Source of the DNA: Paenalicyclobacillus ferrooxydans
GTDB taxonomy: Bacteria; Bacillota; Bacilli; Alicyclobacillales; Alicyclobacillaceae
DNA: 48,673 nt
Assembly: GCF_001399675.1 (NCBI RefSeq)
Contig: NZ_LJCO01000041.1
Span: 1-48,673 of the forward strand
Reading direction: 5' to 3'
Below the pieces are notes generated by a model that ran no database searches, had not been told where the DNA came from, and saw only the letters and a list, made by a program, of their open reading frames with translations. The position numbers were made by a program, and so were the translations under genes. Each line of letters opens with the position of its first letter. Positions within the stretch are counted from its first letter, which is position 1. This document shows, piece after piece, positions 25,972-34,917 of this stretch.

Positions 25972-28037
25972 CTGCACAGAAGGACCACCGAGACGAGCAA
26001 ATTGAGCAAGCCCCCAGTGTAAATCGCCGTTTATTTCAATACGCTAGGCTGTATCAACGGCCGATTCTGATTGCTCTCATCATGCTCGTCATTGCGGTCA
26101 GTGCCGAGTTAACCGGCCCGTTTATCGCGAAGCGAATGATTGATAAATACATTGTCGGTATTGAGCAGACATGGTATCAAATGCCGACTGCAACGGACAA
26201 CACCGTTCCCTTTCGCGGGCACCTTTACCAAAGGTCAGACACGGTTTCGAAAGGCCAGCCCCACGGCAAGTCGGTCACACTTCTTCAAGTTGGACGAAGT
26301 TTTTACTTCGTGAATCGAGCTCTTCCATACACGACCGATGCATCCGTGCAGGGCAGCACCCTTACGGTCAGAACGGGTGGGACTTCGAGCTCTCAAGCAA
26401 TCCAGACAACCGCCTTACCGCTGACACCGACGGAACTGTTTCGCTTTTACCAGCCAGAGATTCCAAGGTTATGGCGCCTAGCATTCCTTTACTTTGGATT
26501 GCTTTTGATTTCAGCTTTGTTTACGTATGGGCAAAGGTATTTGTTAGAGGTCTCAGCAAACCGCATCCTTCAAAGAATGCGCAGGGATGTGTTTGCGCAG
26601 ATTCACCGCTTGCCTGTTCAGTACTTTGACAACACACCTGCGGGGAAGATTGTTTCCCGTGTCACCAACGACACCGAGGCGATTCGGGATTTCTATGTCA
26701 CCGTGCTCGCCAACATTGTTTCAGCGGTCATCAACATGGCAGGCATCTACGTTGCTTTGCTCATCTTGGGGGTTCGTCTCGCACTGATCTGCATGCTCCT
26801 CGTACCGATATTGTGGGCTTGGGTAACGCTGTATCGAAAGTATGCCGTAACCGTGAATCAAAAAATCCGGACCTTGCTCAGCGATATCAATGCCATGATT
26901 AACGAAACGATTCAGGGTGTTCCGGTCATCCGTGCTTTCAACAGGCAGCAGCGAACCCTTGGGGAGTTTGACGAGGTAAATGAGCAATTCTTTACCAATC
27001 AGATTCGTTTGTTAGCTGTGAACTCTGCGACCGGGTACAACCTGGCCGGTGCCTTGCGCAACATCTTTACGATCGCGTTGTTATCCTTTTTTGGCTGGCG
27101 TTACTTCCATCTGGCGGGGGTCATTTCATTCGGTACCTTGTACGCTTTTGTCGACTACCTGAACCGTCTGTTCCAACCTGTCGTAAACATCGTCAACCAA
27201 CTTGCCAACCTTGAACAGGCACGCGTTTCTGCAGGCCGTGTTTTTGAGTTGCTTGACCAGCCTGCGATTGATGTGGTCGATGGGACGATGCCAAGGTATC
27301 AAGGTGACGTGGAGTTTCAAGACGTCAGTTTCTCGTACGACGGGCACAAGGAAGTTCTGTCAGGGATATCGTTTGCAGCGAAGCACGGGCAAACTGTGGC
27401 GTTGGTTGGGCACACCGGATCGGGCAAATCATCCATCATGAACCTGCTGTTTCGGTTCTACGACCCCGATAAGGGTCAGATTACGATTGATGGCCAGGAC
27501 ATCAGTTCGCTGCCCCGTCAGCACGTCCGAAGACATATGGGTATTGTCTTGCAGGACCCGTTCTTATTTACAGGTACAATTGCCGGCAACGTGAGTCTGG
27601 AAGATGAGTCTGTGTCCAGAGCGGCGGTCAACCAGGCATTGCGGGAGGTCGGAGCAGAACGACTGATGGGGCACATCGAAAAGGGTTGGGATGAACCCGT
27701 GTTGGAGAAGGGCAGTACGCTGTCGGCAGGTCAACGTCAGTTGATCTCGTTTGCACGAGCCCTGGCGTTCAACCCGGCGATTCTTGTTCTGGACGAGGCA
27801 ACCTCGAGCATTGATACAGAAACAGAAACCGTCATTCAGGACGCACTTGAAGTATTAAAGCGTGGCCGAACTACGTTCATCATTGCACACCGCCTGTCGA
27901 CGGTTCGAAATGCGGATTTGATTCTCGTTTTGGACAAAGGCCAAATCGTTGAACGAGGGACACACGAAGAGTTAATGAATCTGCAGGGGCGATACCAACA
28001 GATGTACCGTCTGCAACAAGCTGGGAACGCGGTGTAA
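25968..28037 (+). CDS. Heterodimeric ABC exporter, catalytic half (BmrD/YheH-like)
   Basis: This gene encodes 689 residues from a TTG start overlapping the partner's stop, with GAGGGGGC upstream. It has six membrane helices but carries an extra ~90-residue extracytoplasmic insertion after the first helix (about residues 60-150), as in YheH/BmrD. The NBD has Walker A GHTGSGKSS, catalytic Glu in VLDEATS and H-loop AHRLS, while the signature is LSAGQRQ rather than LSGGQ. The two halves therefore make one canonical and one degenerate ATP site. Confidence 0.92.
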   Translation: MTAQKDHRDEQIEQAPSVNRRLFQYARLYQRPILIALIMLVIAVSAELTGPFIAKRMIDKYIVGIEQTWYQMPTATDNTVPFRGHLYQRSDTVSKGQPHGKSVTLLQVGRSFYFVNRALPYTTDASVQGSTLTVRTGGTSSSQAIQTTALPLTPTELFRFYQPEIPRLWRLAFLYFGLLLISALFTYGQRYLLEVSANRILQRMRRDVFAQIHRLPVQYFDNTPAGKIVSRVTNDTEAIRDFYVTVLANIVSAVINMAGIYVALLILGVRLALICMLLVPILWAWVTLYRKYAVTVNQKIRTLLSDINAMINETIQGVPVIRAFNRQQRTLGEFDEVNEQFFTNQIRLLAVNSATGYNLAGALRNIFTIALLSFFGWRYFHLAGVISFGTLYAFVDYLNRLFQPVVNIVNQLANLEQARVSAGRVFELLDQPAIDVVDGTMPRYQGDVEFQDVSFSYDGHKEVLSGISFAAKHGQTVALVGHTGSGKSSIMNLLFRFYDPDKGQITIDGQDISSLPRQHVRRHMGIVLQDPFLFTGTIAGNVSLEDESVSRAAVNQALREVGAERLMGHIEKGWDEPVLEKGSTLSAGQRQLISFARALAFNPAILVLDEATSSIDTETETVIQDALEVLKRGRTTFIIAHRLSTVRNADLILVLDKGQIVERGTHEELMNLQGRYQQMYRLQQAGNAV

Positions 28038-28160
28038 AGTATCTGTGGAATGTAGGTGTTTTGTCACACATCTGTGACGGTCAATACAGGGATTGTTCCA
28101 CAGAACGAGAAATCGATGGTGAATGCAGGTTCGCGGGTAAAAGCCCAGGAGGCGAGTCGT

Positions 28161-30269
28161 ATGATTGAGATGATAGACGGCGTAGTGTATGTCGAGGGAG
28201 AACCGGAGATCGTACTCTCAGCGGACTATCCATACTACAGGGACGAACCGCAAAACTGGGAAGATCGGATCGTAAAACTGAAACGCGCGGGCTTGAATAC
28301 GATCACGTTTTACATTCCGTGGCGGCATCATCATATTCAACATAAAGGAAATATGGTATACGACTTCGCCGGCGTCACAAAATCCAATCGGAACGTGCTC
28401 AGGTTTATCTCCATCCTGCAAAAGCATGGACTGTACGCCATTGTTAAGCCAGGCCCGTTCATTCACGCTGAGACTGATTTTGGCGGGCTGCCGGATTTTG
28501 TTGAGGGAGGCATGCTCGGGGAGGCCATGTTGGACGCAAGCGGGAGCGTGCGCAGATGGCACAAGGTACTGCCTGCTCCGATGGATGAGCGGTTCGACCA
28601 AGCTGTCTGTGACTGGATGGCAGCAGTGCGTGATCAAGTGCTGAACGGAAACGAATACCCGAATGGCCCCGTCATTGCAGTGCAGGTCTTGAATGAGGGG
28701 CTCTATTCCGACGGTCAACATCCGCCGACGGCCTATGACTACTCGGAGTCCGGATTGAACTTTCATCAGCAGCGTTTGGTTCGCGAGGGACTGCTTCCCG
28801 GCGGAGAGGACATCCTTATTCCGCGCGCCCTGAACGTGGAAGGTACGAAGTCCGTTCAGGACCTGGTGCCTTACTTGCATTGGGGGGAAACCCAGGGTCG
28901 TTTTCTCGGGGATTTGTATCAACGCTGGGCAAATGTGCTGCAGGCGAAGGTGCCGGTTCTCTGTAATCTCAATCCACCGTGGGACGAGACCCGCGGTTTT
29001 GATTACTGGTTGAGCCGTATCGTTCCGGAGAAATGGCCTATTCACTATGGCTTTACCAACTGGATCGGCGTTGTATCCCATGACGAAACAGCGTTTCTTC
29101 GATACCTGCTGCTGGTGAAGCGGGCTCGCGGTGTGAACTTGGAGGAAAACTGGGGATTCTCCAAACTCTATGACTATCGCTACCGGTATCACCAAATCCC
29201 TTTCTATCAAACCTTGCTCGCATTGGGACTCGGAGCAACAGGGTTTAACGTCTATACTGGAGTATCCACAGAGGCCTGGACTGACGACCTGGACAGCATG
29301 CAAGAGAGACCCTATCCAGACTGTGCTCCCATCTCAGAAACGGGGGACACTGGGGAAAAATATCGCGCTCTTGAACTGTTGGCCACCTTTTTAGAAGACA
29401 ATAAGGAGATCTTGCTGAAAGGGAAGCAACCAAACGAACTGACATACGCGATTTATCCGCCGTACAGCCATCTCGGTGCATTTATCGGTGAGGATCGCGA
29501 CGTCGAGCACCTTGGTGTTCGACGTCCCATCAGTGGCCGTCAGGGTGTTGAGTCATTTATGCTGACTTGTGTCAGTGATAAACGTTCGTTTGGCCTGACA
29601 AATGTAGAGACTGTATCTGTGCATGAACTGCTTGATAATCCGGTTCTTGTCATGGTTGGCTCATTCTTTCTTGGCCGGAATGTGCAAAGAAAGCTAATGG
29701 ACTACGTTGAACGCGGGGGGCGCCTTTTGTTCTTCGGTCAGGTCCCGCTGCTGGACGACCAAATGAAACCCTGTGAGGACCTGGCCAAATGGCTCGGTGA
29801 TGTGCAGCGCACCAGCCGTCTTGAGCGAGGTGAAGGCATCGTGCTCTACCAGCCGGAAAATCCATTTAGTCTGGGTGGGATCTCGGAAACCTTTCGGCAT
29901 CTTATTCAAAGGATTCTTGGACCGAGCAGTGTCCAGTGTGCAACTGCTCATGTTTTTCGGTACCAAATCGGCACTGGGGCGGCCGCACAGGACCTCTTGG
30001 TCGTGCTGTCACAGCTCCATGAAACCAGCGACCATGTCATCCTTGTCGATGGACGAAAACTGGAAATCAGACTTCCGGCAAAAGGGAGTGCCATGGTTGT
30101 AATCGGTGCAAAACGGGTGCGCTCGTCGCTGGTGAAGGGGATCAGCGATTACGACAAGTCCTACGTCAGGCCCTGGATCCGCTACGAAGAGCATGTGGTC
30201 GAGTCAGCGGCTGCGGGGGATTGGCTGTACCAAAACGGATACGAAACCTGCGCAAACCTCCGTGCGTAG
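28161..30269 (+). CDS. GH35-like glycoside hydrolase (beta-galactosidase family)
   Basis: This gene encodes 702 residues. ATG 28161 has AGGAGG at proper distance; an upstream in-frame extension has none. The N-terminal barrel fits GH35: LSADYPYYR near residue 20, NTITFYIPWRHH and KPGPFIHAE. The acid/base is E179 in VQVLNEG, and a nucleophile candidate is E328 or E329 (VNLEENWG). The C-terminal half has a Rossmann-like beta-galactosidase trimer-type region. No signal peptide is seen, so it acts inside the cell. Substrate is unknown. Confidence 0.82.
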   Translation: MIEMIDGVVYVEGEPEIVLSADYPYYRDEPQNWEDRIVKLKRAGLNTITFYIPWRHHHIQHKGNMVYDFAGVTKSNRNVLRFISILQKHGLYAIVKPGPFIHAETDFGGLPDFVEGGMLGEAMLDASGSVRRWHKVLPAPMDERFDQAVCDWMAAVRDQVLNGNEYPNGPVIAVQVLNEGLYSDGQHPPTAYDYSESGLNFHQQRLVREGLLPGGEDILIPRALNVEGTKSVQDLVPYLHWGETQGRFLGDLYQRWANVLQAKVPVLCNLNPPWDETRGFDYWLSRIVPEKWPIHYGFTNWIGVVSHDETAFLRYLLLVKRARGVNLEENWGFSKLYDYRYRYHQIPFYQTLLALGLGATGFNVYTGVSTEAWTDDLDSMQERPYPDCAPISETGDTGEKYRALELLATFLEDNKEILLKGKQPNELTYAIYPPYSHLGAFIGEDRDVEHLGVRRPISGRQGVESFMLTCVSDKRSFGLTNVETVSVHELLDNPVLVMVGSFFLGRNVQRKLMDYVERGGRLLFFGQVPLLDDQMKPCEDLAKWLGDVQRTSRLERGEGIVLYQPENPFSLGGISETFRHLIQRILGPSSVQCATAHVFRYQIGTGAAAQDLLVVLSQLHETSDHVILVDGRKLEIRLPAKGSAMVVIGAKRVRSSLVKGISDYDKSYVRPWIRYEEHVVESAAAGDWLYQNGYETCANLRA

Positions 30270-30359
30270 AGAAGGGAACGGACGCGAGCGGAGATGTAAA
30301 TAGACAAACAGAGAGATACAATGGTACGGGCACAGATGTCTTAGACCACAGAGAAAAGA

Positions 30360-30398
30360 AAAGGGCCCTCGTGAACAGGTTGTTCACGAAGGCCCTTT
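30360..30398. terminator. Bidirectional terminator
   Basis: AAAGGGCC-CTCGTGAAC pairs with GTTCACGAA-GGCCCTTT across a five-base loop. It lies between the convergent GH35 and deacetylase genes and gives A/T runs on both sides. Confidence 0.9.
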
Positions 30399-30410
30399 GA
30401 GTGTTGTGGC

Positions 30411-31157
30411 TTACTTGGCGGCACCAATCGGATCGCCAAGCCCTGCAGCCTTGATCAGCGGTACAAATTCATAGCCGTGCTCACGTACTAGAGTTGCGAG
30501 GGAAGGAATCAACGCAATCACGGATTCTGGAGCGCTTTCGTCTGAGCCGAAAGTCTCGTCACTATCATGGAGAACAATAACTGCACCCGGATGTAGCTTG
30601 TCTGCAATTCGCCGCAGCAGGGTTTCCGATGGGGTTCGTTTCCAGTCTCCAACCATGATGGACCAAGTAATGAGCCGATGTGACCTTGTTCGAGGTGAAA
30701 GCAGTGTCACTGCGTTACAAAGACCCCATGTAGGGCGATACCACGTTGTGTTGATAGCAAACCTTTGCTTCAAAACTTGACTGGCTCCAGCCACTTGCTG
30801 CACTGTTTTACCCGGTAAAAGGAATGGCACCATGAAGTGACGATAACCGTGTATCTGGATATCATGACCTTCAATCTGCATCCGCTCAATGATATCCGGA
30901 TTTTGCTGTGCCTTTTCCGCGATCACGAAAAATGTCGCCTGAATGCCTGCTGCTTGGAGAGCGTCAAGCAGACGGGGAGTGTACTTCGGGTCCGGACCGT
31001 CATCAAAGGTCAGTACAACAGATGAGCGGCCTGGCACCTTTCTCACGGCTGCCAAGTGCATTACCCGAACAAGGAGATTCGGCACCCAAGAGTAGATAAC
31101 GAACAAGACGACGATAACAGCAATGATGTACAGAATCACCGTTGTTGTAGACATCAT
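30411..31157 (-). CDS. Membrane-anchored polysaccharide deacetylase
   Basis: This gene encodes 248 residues. One N-terminal membrane helix (about 5-25) is followed by a NodB domain. TFDDGPD (metal/catalytic Asp pair), HGYRH (metal His), RPTWG and VIVLHD are the five family motifs. It removes acetyl groups from a surface polysaccharide or peptidoglycan outside the membrane. Its start overlaps the stop of the upstream glycosyltransferase by four bases, so both work on envelope sugars or glycolipids. Confidence 0.9.
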   Translation of the reverse strand: MMSTTTVILYIIAVIVVLFVIYSWVPNLLVRVMHLAAVRKVPGRSSVVLTFDDGPDPKYTPRLLDALQAAGIQATFFVIAEKAQQNPDIIERMQIEGHDIQIHGYRHFMVPFLLPGKTVQQVAGASQVLKQRFAINTTWYRPTWGLCNAVTLLSPRTRSHRLITWSIMVGDWKRTPSETLLRRIADKLHPGAVIVLHDSDETFGSDESAPESVIALIPSLATLVREHGYEFVPLIKAAGLGDPIGAAK

Positions 31158-32362
31158 GGACGAGTGATGATGGGACGAATCGATTTCTCTCTCGACCGCG
31201 TTTTCATGGTTAGGTTTTTATTTGTGGGCACAATTTTGTTTCGCGGCTGCTCCGCAATGTGTAGAATCGTTTCAGCGATTTCCGTCGTCGCGTTGGGACG
31301 TTTCACTTTATGAGCGTTTGCGCGCATCGCTTCCAAGGTGTCGGGCTTACTGATGAGCTGGGCAATCAGTTCTTTTGCCACCTTGAACGTTTTGGCTTGT
31401 ACCGCAAAGCCAGCATCAACAGCGTACTTGGCATTTTGTGTTTCTTGACCCGGAATCGGTCGATACAGGAGCATGGGCAGTTCCATCGCCATGCATTCGC
31501 TGACAGTAATACCGCCGGCCTTTGTGATAATCAGATCGGCCATTGCCATCCATTCGTCGACATCGGACACGTATCCAAGGATGCGAATGCGATGATCCTC
31601 AATACTTTGCATGCGCTTATACAACCGTTCGTTGCGACCGCATATGACGGCGAATTGAGCATTCGTTTTGCGCATCAGACGTTCCCACTCGTTTACATCC
31701 CCAAGAACCCCAGCGCCGCCGCCCATCAGGATAATCAGCGGAACGTCAGCCTCGAATCCGTGCTCTTCTCTTGCACGAACCCGCTGCGCAGCCAGGTTGG
31801 CGTTCGAACGGTTGGTAAATATCGAACGAATCGGGATGCCCGAAATATAAATTTGGGAGGACTCCACACCATGACTGAGTAATTGTTTTTTTACGGAATC
31901 TGTTGCAACGAAGTACGCGTCTGTATGTTCTTGAACCCACTGTCCGTGCAACGTGTAATCCGTAATGATGCCAACGTTTGGAGTTGAAGTCCAACCGTTG
32001 GTGCGCAACTCAGACATGACCCCGGATGGAGTGGGAAATGTGCTTACGACCACGTCCGGTTGGAAGCTGCGAAGTAGCCGCATAAGACGCGTCAGACCGA
32101 GATGGTTCAACCGCCTCTGAAACGAGGAATCAGGTTGAATCCGAGACATCGAATTATAAAAGAGACCATACAGCGAGGGAGCCTTTTGGATGCCTTGCAG
32201 TAAGCTGAATTTTGCAAATGAACGGAAGGCCGGGTTCAGCCATTCCACGTAGTCCACGATTTTTACCGTGGCTCCGGCATTTTGGAGTGCTTCGCTGACG
32301 GCAAAGGCAGCCTGGTTGTGGCCTTCGCCGAAAGAAGCAGTAAAGACCAGGACCTTGCTCAC
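31154..32362 (-). CDS. MGDG-synthase/UgtP-like glycosyltransferase
   Basis: This gene encodes 402 residues; the GTG at 32362 follows AAGGAGG, while longer forms have no site. The N-terminal domain has FTASFGEGHNQAA, the MGDG-synthase signature, and the C-terminal GT28 domain has MGGGAGVLGD and the donor-binding ..ITKAGGITVSECMA.. with P..GQE. Proteins of this type transfer glucose or galactose from a UDP sugar to diacylglycerol at the inner membrane face. It is the first gene of a two-gene operon with a deacetylase. Confidence 0.88.
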   Translation of the reverse strand: MSKVLVFTASFGEGHNQAAFAVSEALQNAGATVKIVDYVEWLNPAFRSFAKFSLLQGIQKAPSLYGLFYNSMSRIQPDSSFQRRLNHLGLTRLMRLLRSFQPDVVVSTFPTPSGVMSELRTNGWTSTPNVGIITDYTLHGQWVQEHTDAYFVATDSVKKQLLSHGVESSQIYISGIPIRSIFTNRSNANLAAQRVRAREEHGFEADVPLIILMGGGAGVLGDVNEWERLMRKTNAQFAVICGRNERLYKRMQSIEDHRIRILGYVSDVDEWMAMADLIITKAGGITVSECMAMELPMLLYRPIPGQETQNAKYAVDAGFAVQAKTFKVAKELIAQLISKPDTLEAMRANAHKVKRPNATTEIAETILHIAEQPRNKIVPTNKNLTMKTRSREKSIRPIITRP

Positions 32363-32418
32363 GCCACACGCCTCCTTTGCACTGTGCCTGTACCACAATA
32401 TATATCCGAATGAGACCC

Positions 32419-32506
32419 GAAACAAAACCTTTAATCAGATCAAAGCGCAACCTTCAATGAGTCAAAGCACAACCTTCAATGCCACCTGAAACAAAACCTT
32501 CATTGA
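32419..32506. repeat. Four imperfect ~20-bp direct repeats upstream of the glycosyltransferase
   Basis: The element CAAAgCgCAACCTTCAATGA is repeated four times. The AACCTT cores start at 32426, 32449, 32471 and 32495, giving spacings of 23, 22 and 24 bases, about two helical turns. On the minus strand this array lies just upstream of the glycosyltransferase gene, so it may be a multi-site operator. The rest of the 32363-32674 gap has no gene. Confidence 0.65.
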
Positions 32507-32610
32507 CAAACATAGCACAGAACACCGTGAACGTCACAATTCAGAGGATACTTTGGGCATCATTTTGGCCAAATATTCTCTTGTGGTATAAATTTCTGCT
32601 CCAGATTTGC

Positions 32611-32639
32611 TTGCAAGATACGATGATCCGTGGTAAATT
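32611..32639 (+). promoter_or_regulatory. Candidate promoter of the tRNA cluster
   Basis: TTGCAA (32611-32616) and TAAATT (32634-32639) are 17 bases apart, 35 bases before the first tRNA. A second possible pair, TTGGCC/TATAAA, lies about 50 bases upstream. Confidence 0.5.
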
Positions 32640-32674
32640 AACATACGTTTCACCGGTACGATTGATTTGTACGA

Positions 32675-32750
32675 GAGCCATTAGCTCAGTTGGCAGAGCA
32701 CCTGACTTTTAATCAGGGTGTCCCGCGTTCGAGTCGCGGATGGCTCACCA
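32675..32750 (+). tRNA. tRNA-Lys (TTT)
   Basis: A complete cloverleaf with acceptor GAGCCAT/ATGGCTC, anticodon loop CTTTTAA and encoded CCA. Confidence 0.97.
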
Positions 32751-32753
32751 TAT

Positions 32754-32836
32754 GCCGAAGTGGCGGAATTGGCAGACGCACACGACTCAAAATCGTGCGG
32801 GAAACCGTGCCGGTTCGACTCCGGCCTTCGGCACCA
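32754..32836 (+). tRNA. tRNA-Leu (CAA)
   Basis: Acceptor GCCGAAG/CTTCGGC, anticodon stem CACGA/TCGTG around CTCAAAA and a longer variable arm (CGGGAAACCG) typical of class II tRNA; CCA is encoded. Confidence 0.97.
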
Positions 32837-32839
32837 CGT

Positions 32840-32915
32840 GGGGGTATAGCTCAGCTGGGAGAGCACCTGCCTTGCACGCAGGGGGTCATCGGTTCGAATC
32901 CGTTTACCTCCACCA
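32840..32915 (+). tRNA. tRNA-Ala (TGC)
   Basis: Acceptor GGGGGTA/TACCTCC, anticodon loop CTTGCAC; CCA is encoded. The usual Ala identity pair G3-U70 is present. Confidence 0.97.
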
Positions 32916-32954
32916 CAAAGCCTATTGTTGGATGTCTTTGACAATAGGCACTAT

Positions 32955-33029
32955 TCCTCGATAGCTCAGCGGTAGAGCATCCGGCTGTTAACCGGAGGGT
33001 CGTAGGTTCGAATCCTACTCGGGGAGCCA
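32955..33029 (+). tRNA. tRNA-Asn (GTT)
   Basis: Acceptor TCCTCGA/TCGGGGA, anticodon loop CTGTTAA, discriminator G and encoded CCA. Confidence 0.97.
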
Positions 33030-33031
33030 AT

Positions 33032-33107
33032 GCTCCCATAGCTCAGTCGGCAGAGCGCATCCATGGTAAGGATGAGGTCATCGGTTCAAATCCGATTGGG
33101 AGCTCCA
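33032..33107 (+). tRNA. tRNA-Thr (GGT)
   Basis: Acceptor GCTCCCA/TGGGAGC, anticodon stem CATCC/GGATG with loop ATGGTAA; CCA is encoded. Confidence 0.96.
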
Positions 33108-33110
33108 TTC

Positions 33111-33183
<73 letters not shown>

Positions 33184-33216
33184 CTTGTTTCACATTTTAC
33201 CTCCAGCAAACCCCGT

Positions 33217-33293
33217 CGGGATGTGGCGCAGCCTGGTAGCGCGCTACCTTGGGGAGGTAGAGGTCCCGGGTTCGAATCCCGGCATTCCGACCA
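33217..33293 (+). tRNA. tRNA-Pro (GGG)
   Basis: Acceptor CGGGATG/CATTCCG, anticodon stem CTACC/GGTAG with loop TTGGGGA; CCA is encoded. Confidence 0.96.
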
Positions 33294-33297
33294 CCAT

Positions 33298-33372
33298 GCG
33301 GCTATAGCTCAGAGGGAGAGCACCACCTTGACACGGTGGGGGCCATAGGTTCAATTCCTATTAGCCGCACCA
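33298..33372 (+). tRNA. tRNA-Val (GAC)
   Basis: Acceptor GCGGCTA/TAGCCGC, anticodon stem CCACC/GGTGG with loop TTGACAC; CCA is encoded. Confidence 0.96.
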
Positions 33373-33379
33373 TAAATGC

Positions 33380-33456
33380 GGCGGTGTAGCTCAGCTGGTC
33401 AGAGCACACGGTTCATACCCGTGGAGTCAGTGGTTCGAATCCACTCACCGCCACCA
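33380..33456 (+). tRNA. tRNA-Met (CAT), elongator type
   Basis: Acceptor GGCGGTG/CACCGCC is fully paired, which argues against initiator tRNA; the anticodon loop is TTCATAC and CCA is encoded. A lysidine-modified Ile tRNA cannot be excluded fully, but the body resembles Bacillus elongator Met. Confidence 0.92.
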
Positions 33457-33507
33457 ATCTAACGCCCGTTTGAATCATTATCGATTGTTCAAACTTGGCG
33501 TATCTAT

Positions 33508-33582
33508 GCCACCTTGGCTCAGGGGTAGAGCGGCTCACTCGTAATGAGCAGGTCATCGGTTCGAATCCGATAGGTGGCTCCA
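33508..33582 (+). tRNA. tRNA-Thr (CGT)
   Basis: Acceptor GCCACCT/AGGTGGC, anticodon stem GCTCA/TGAGC with loop CTCGTAA; CCA is encoded. It is the last of ten and precedes the terminator. Confidence 0.96.
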
Positions 33583-33613
33583 TAAAAAGCCCGGAATGGT
33601 GGAATTCCGGTGA

Positions 33614-33641
33614 GGTCGTCCAGAGATGGGCGGCCTTTTTT
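33614..33641 (+). terminator. Terminator of the tRNA cluster
   Basis: GGTCGTCC (33614-33621) pairs with GGGCGGCC (33628-33635) using G-U pairs, followed by six T. A CCGGAAT/ATTCCGG hairpin lies just upstream. Confidence 0.85.
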
Positions 33642-33737
33642 GCGTACATCTTCCATTAAAGTAGAAGCATAACGAGATACAGAAGCAACAAGAGATGTTT
33701 TATCCAACTCCGTTGATTTTTCTGAACCATGGAATTA

Positions 33738-33751
33738 TACTGTATACAGTA
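33738..33751. promoter_or_regulatory. GntR-type operator, copy 1
   Basis: TACTGTATACAGTA is a perfect 14-bp palindrome, 98 bases before the transporter start. Its core ACTGTATACAGT recurs exactly at 36868-36879. TGTATACA cores are typical of FCD-subfamily GntR regulators, one of which is encoded at 34918-35565. Confidence 0.82.
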
Positions 33752-33848
33752 CACAAACGTCTTTGTGAAACCGTTATCAAGGCGCGAAGGGGTGGTTGTA
33801 CGTCCATTTTGGTGTGATGATTCAAATTTTGAGTGGGGAGGTTTAAGA

Positions 33849-34832
33849 TTGAAGACGCTGCACTTCATTTTCAACCGATTGATGGTGTTGTGGCTGATTG
33901 CGTGTTCGTTGGTGGCCTATTTTCTTCCCAAACCATTTCTGTTTCTGAAGCCCTCGTTGCTATGGCTGTTGGCCGCTGTTTTGTTCTTTATGGGATTGAC
34001 CTTGAAGTGGTCAGACATTGGCAGAATCTTCCGGAGTCCCGTTGCGCTTATTGCGGGTATCGTAGGAAAGTGGATTGTCGTGCCCTTAGTTGCCTATCTG
34101 TGTGCTATCATCTTCTTTTCGCATCAGCCGCAAATCGCCGCCGGTGTTATTTTGGACGGTTCTACACCATCCGGCGTGTCCGCCAACTTGTTTACGTTTC
34201 TGTCCGGCGGGACAGTCGCGTTGTCTGTTTCGATGAGTGCTATCAACACGCTGATTTCTCCGCTCCTGACTCCGCCCGCGACATCAATGCTGGCGCATCA
34301 TTTCGTGACAGTCAGCGCGAAAGCGATGTTTATCCAGATGATTCAGGTCGTTATTGTACCGGTTCTATTAGGACTCGTGCTGAGGTCTCTGTTCCGTAAA
34401 CAGGTGGATGCTGTGCAACCGGTCTTGCCGGTACTCTCAGCAATCACACTCGACTTAATCGTTCTTGACCTGGTTGCATCGGGATCCTTGGTCATCTCGA
34501 AGAATGCCCACATTATCCCGGAAATCATCATGGTAACTTGCATCCAGATTATTGTGACCCTGTTTTTGGGGTGGTTTATCGGCTTCATCTTTAAGCTCTC
34601 GAAGCCTGACAGAAGGGCAATCATGTTTGAAGTTGGCATCTACAACTCTGGGCTCGGCGCCTCGCTTGCTGCCAAGGATATTGGCGCACTCGCCTCATTG
34701 CCGGCGTTGGCCAATACCATCTTCAACCTGATTATAGGCGCATTGGTGACAGCTTATTTCGCTTATAAAAATTCGAAAGAATCAAACTCAGAGGTTTCAC
34801 AGGACCCATCCGCGTCTGCAGCTGTTCAATAG
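33849..34832 (+). CDS. BASS-family transporter (bile acid:sodium symporter type)
   Basis: This gene encodes 327 residues from a TTG start with GGGGAGGT upstream. About ten hydrophobic segments are visible. The pattern ..GVILDGSTPSGVSANLFTFLSGGTVALSVSMSA.. and the later ..FEVGIYNSGLGASLAAKD.. are the two crossover regions of the BASS fold. Family members import bile acids, pantothenate, ketopantoate, pyruvate and other organic acids with sodium. Shared operator with the CoA genes suggests it imports the acid they degrade. Confidence 0.88.
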   Translation: MKTLHFIFNRLMVLWLIACSLVAYFLPKPFLFLKPSLLWLLAAVLFFMGLTLKWSDIGRIFRSPVALIAGIVGKWIVVPLVAYLCAIIFFSHQPQIAAGVILDGSTPSGVSANLFTFLSGGTVALSVSMSAINTLISPLLTPPATSMLAHHFVTVSAKAMFIQMIQVVIVPVLLGLVLRSLFRKQVDAVQPVLPVLSAITLDLIVLDLVASGSLVISKNAHIIPEIIMVTCIQIIVTLFLGWFIGFIFKLSKPDRRAIMFEVGIYNSGLGASLAAKDIGALASLPALANTIFNLIIGALVTAYFAYKNSKESNSEVSQDPSASAAVQ

Positions 34833-34866
34833 CGTGCAGAAAAAACCAAAGAGTCTTCAATAAAGT

Positions 34867-34900
34867 AAAGCGGCCTCTCCGTGTTGGAGAGACCGCTTTT
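34867..34900. terminator. Bidirectional terminator
   Basis: AAAGCGG-CTCTCC pairs with GGAGAG-CCGCTTT (one internal mismatch), followed by T and preceded by A runs. It separates the convergent transporter and GntR genes. Confidence 0.85.
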
Positions 34901-34917
34901 ATGTGTAGGAATCATTC

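Noticed and set aside
28218-29303. Long open frame of 361 codons on the minus strand
   Set aside because: It is fully antisense to the GH35 gene, has no recognisable domain or ribosome site, and follows from codon bias of the real gene.
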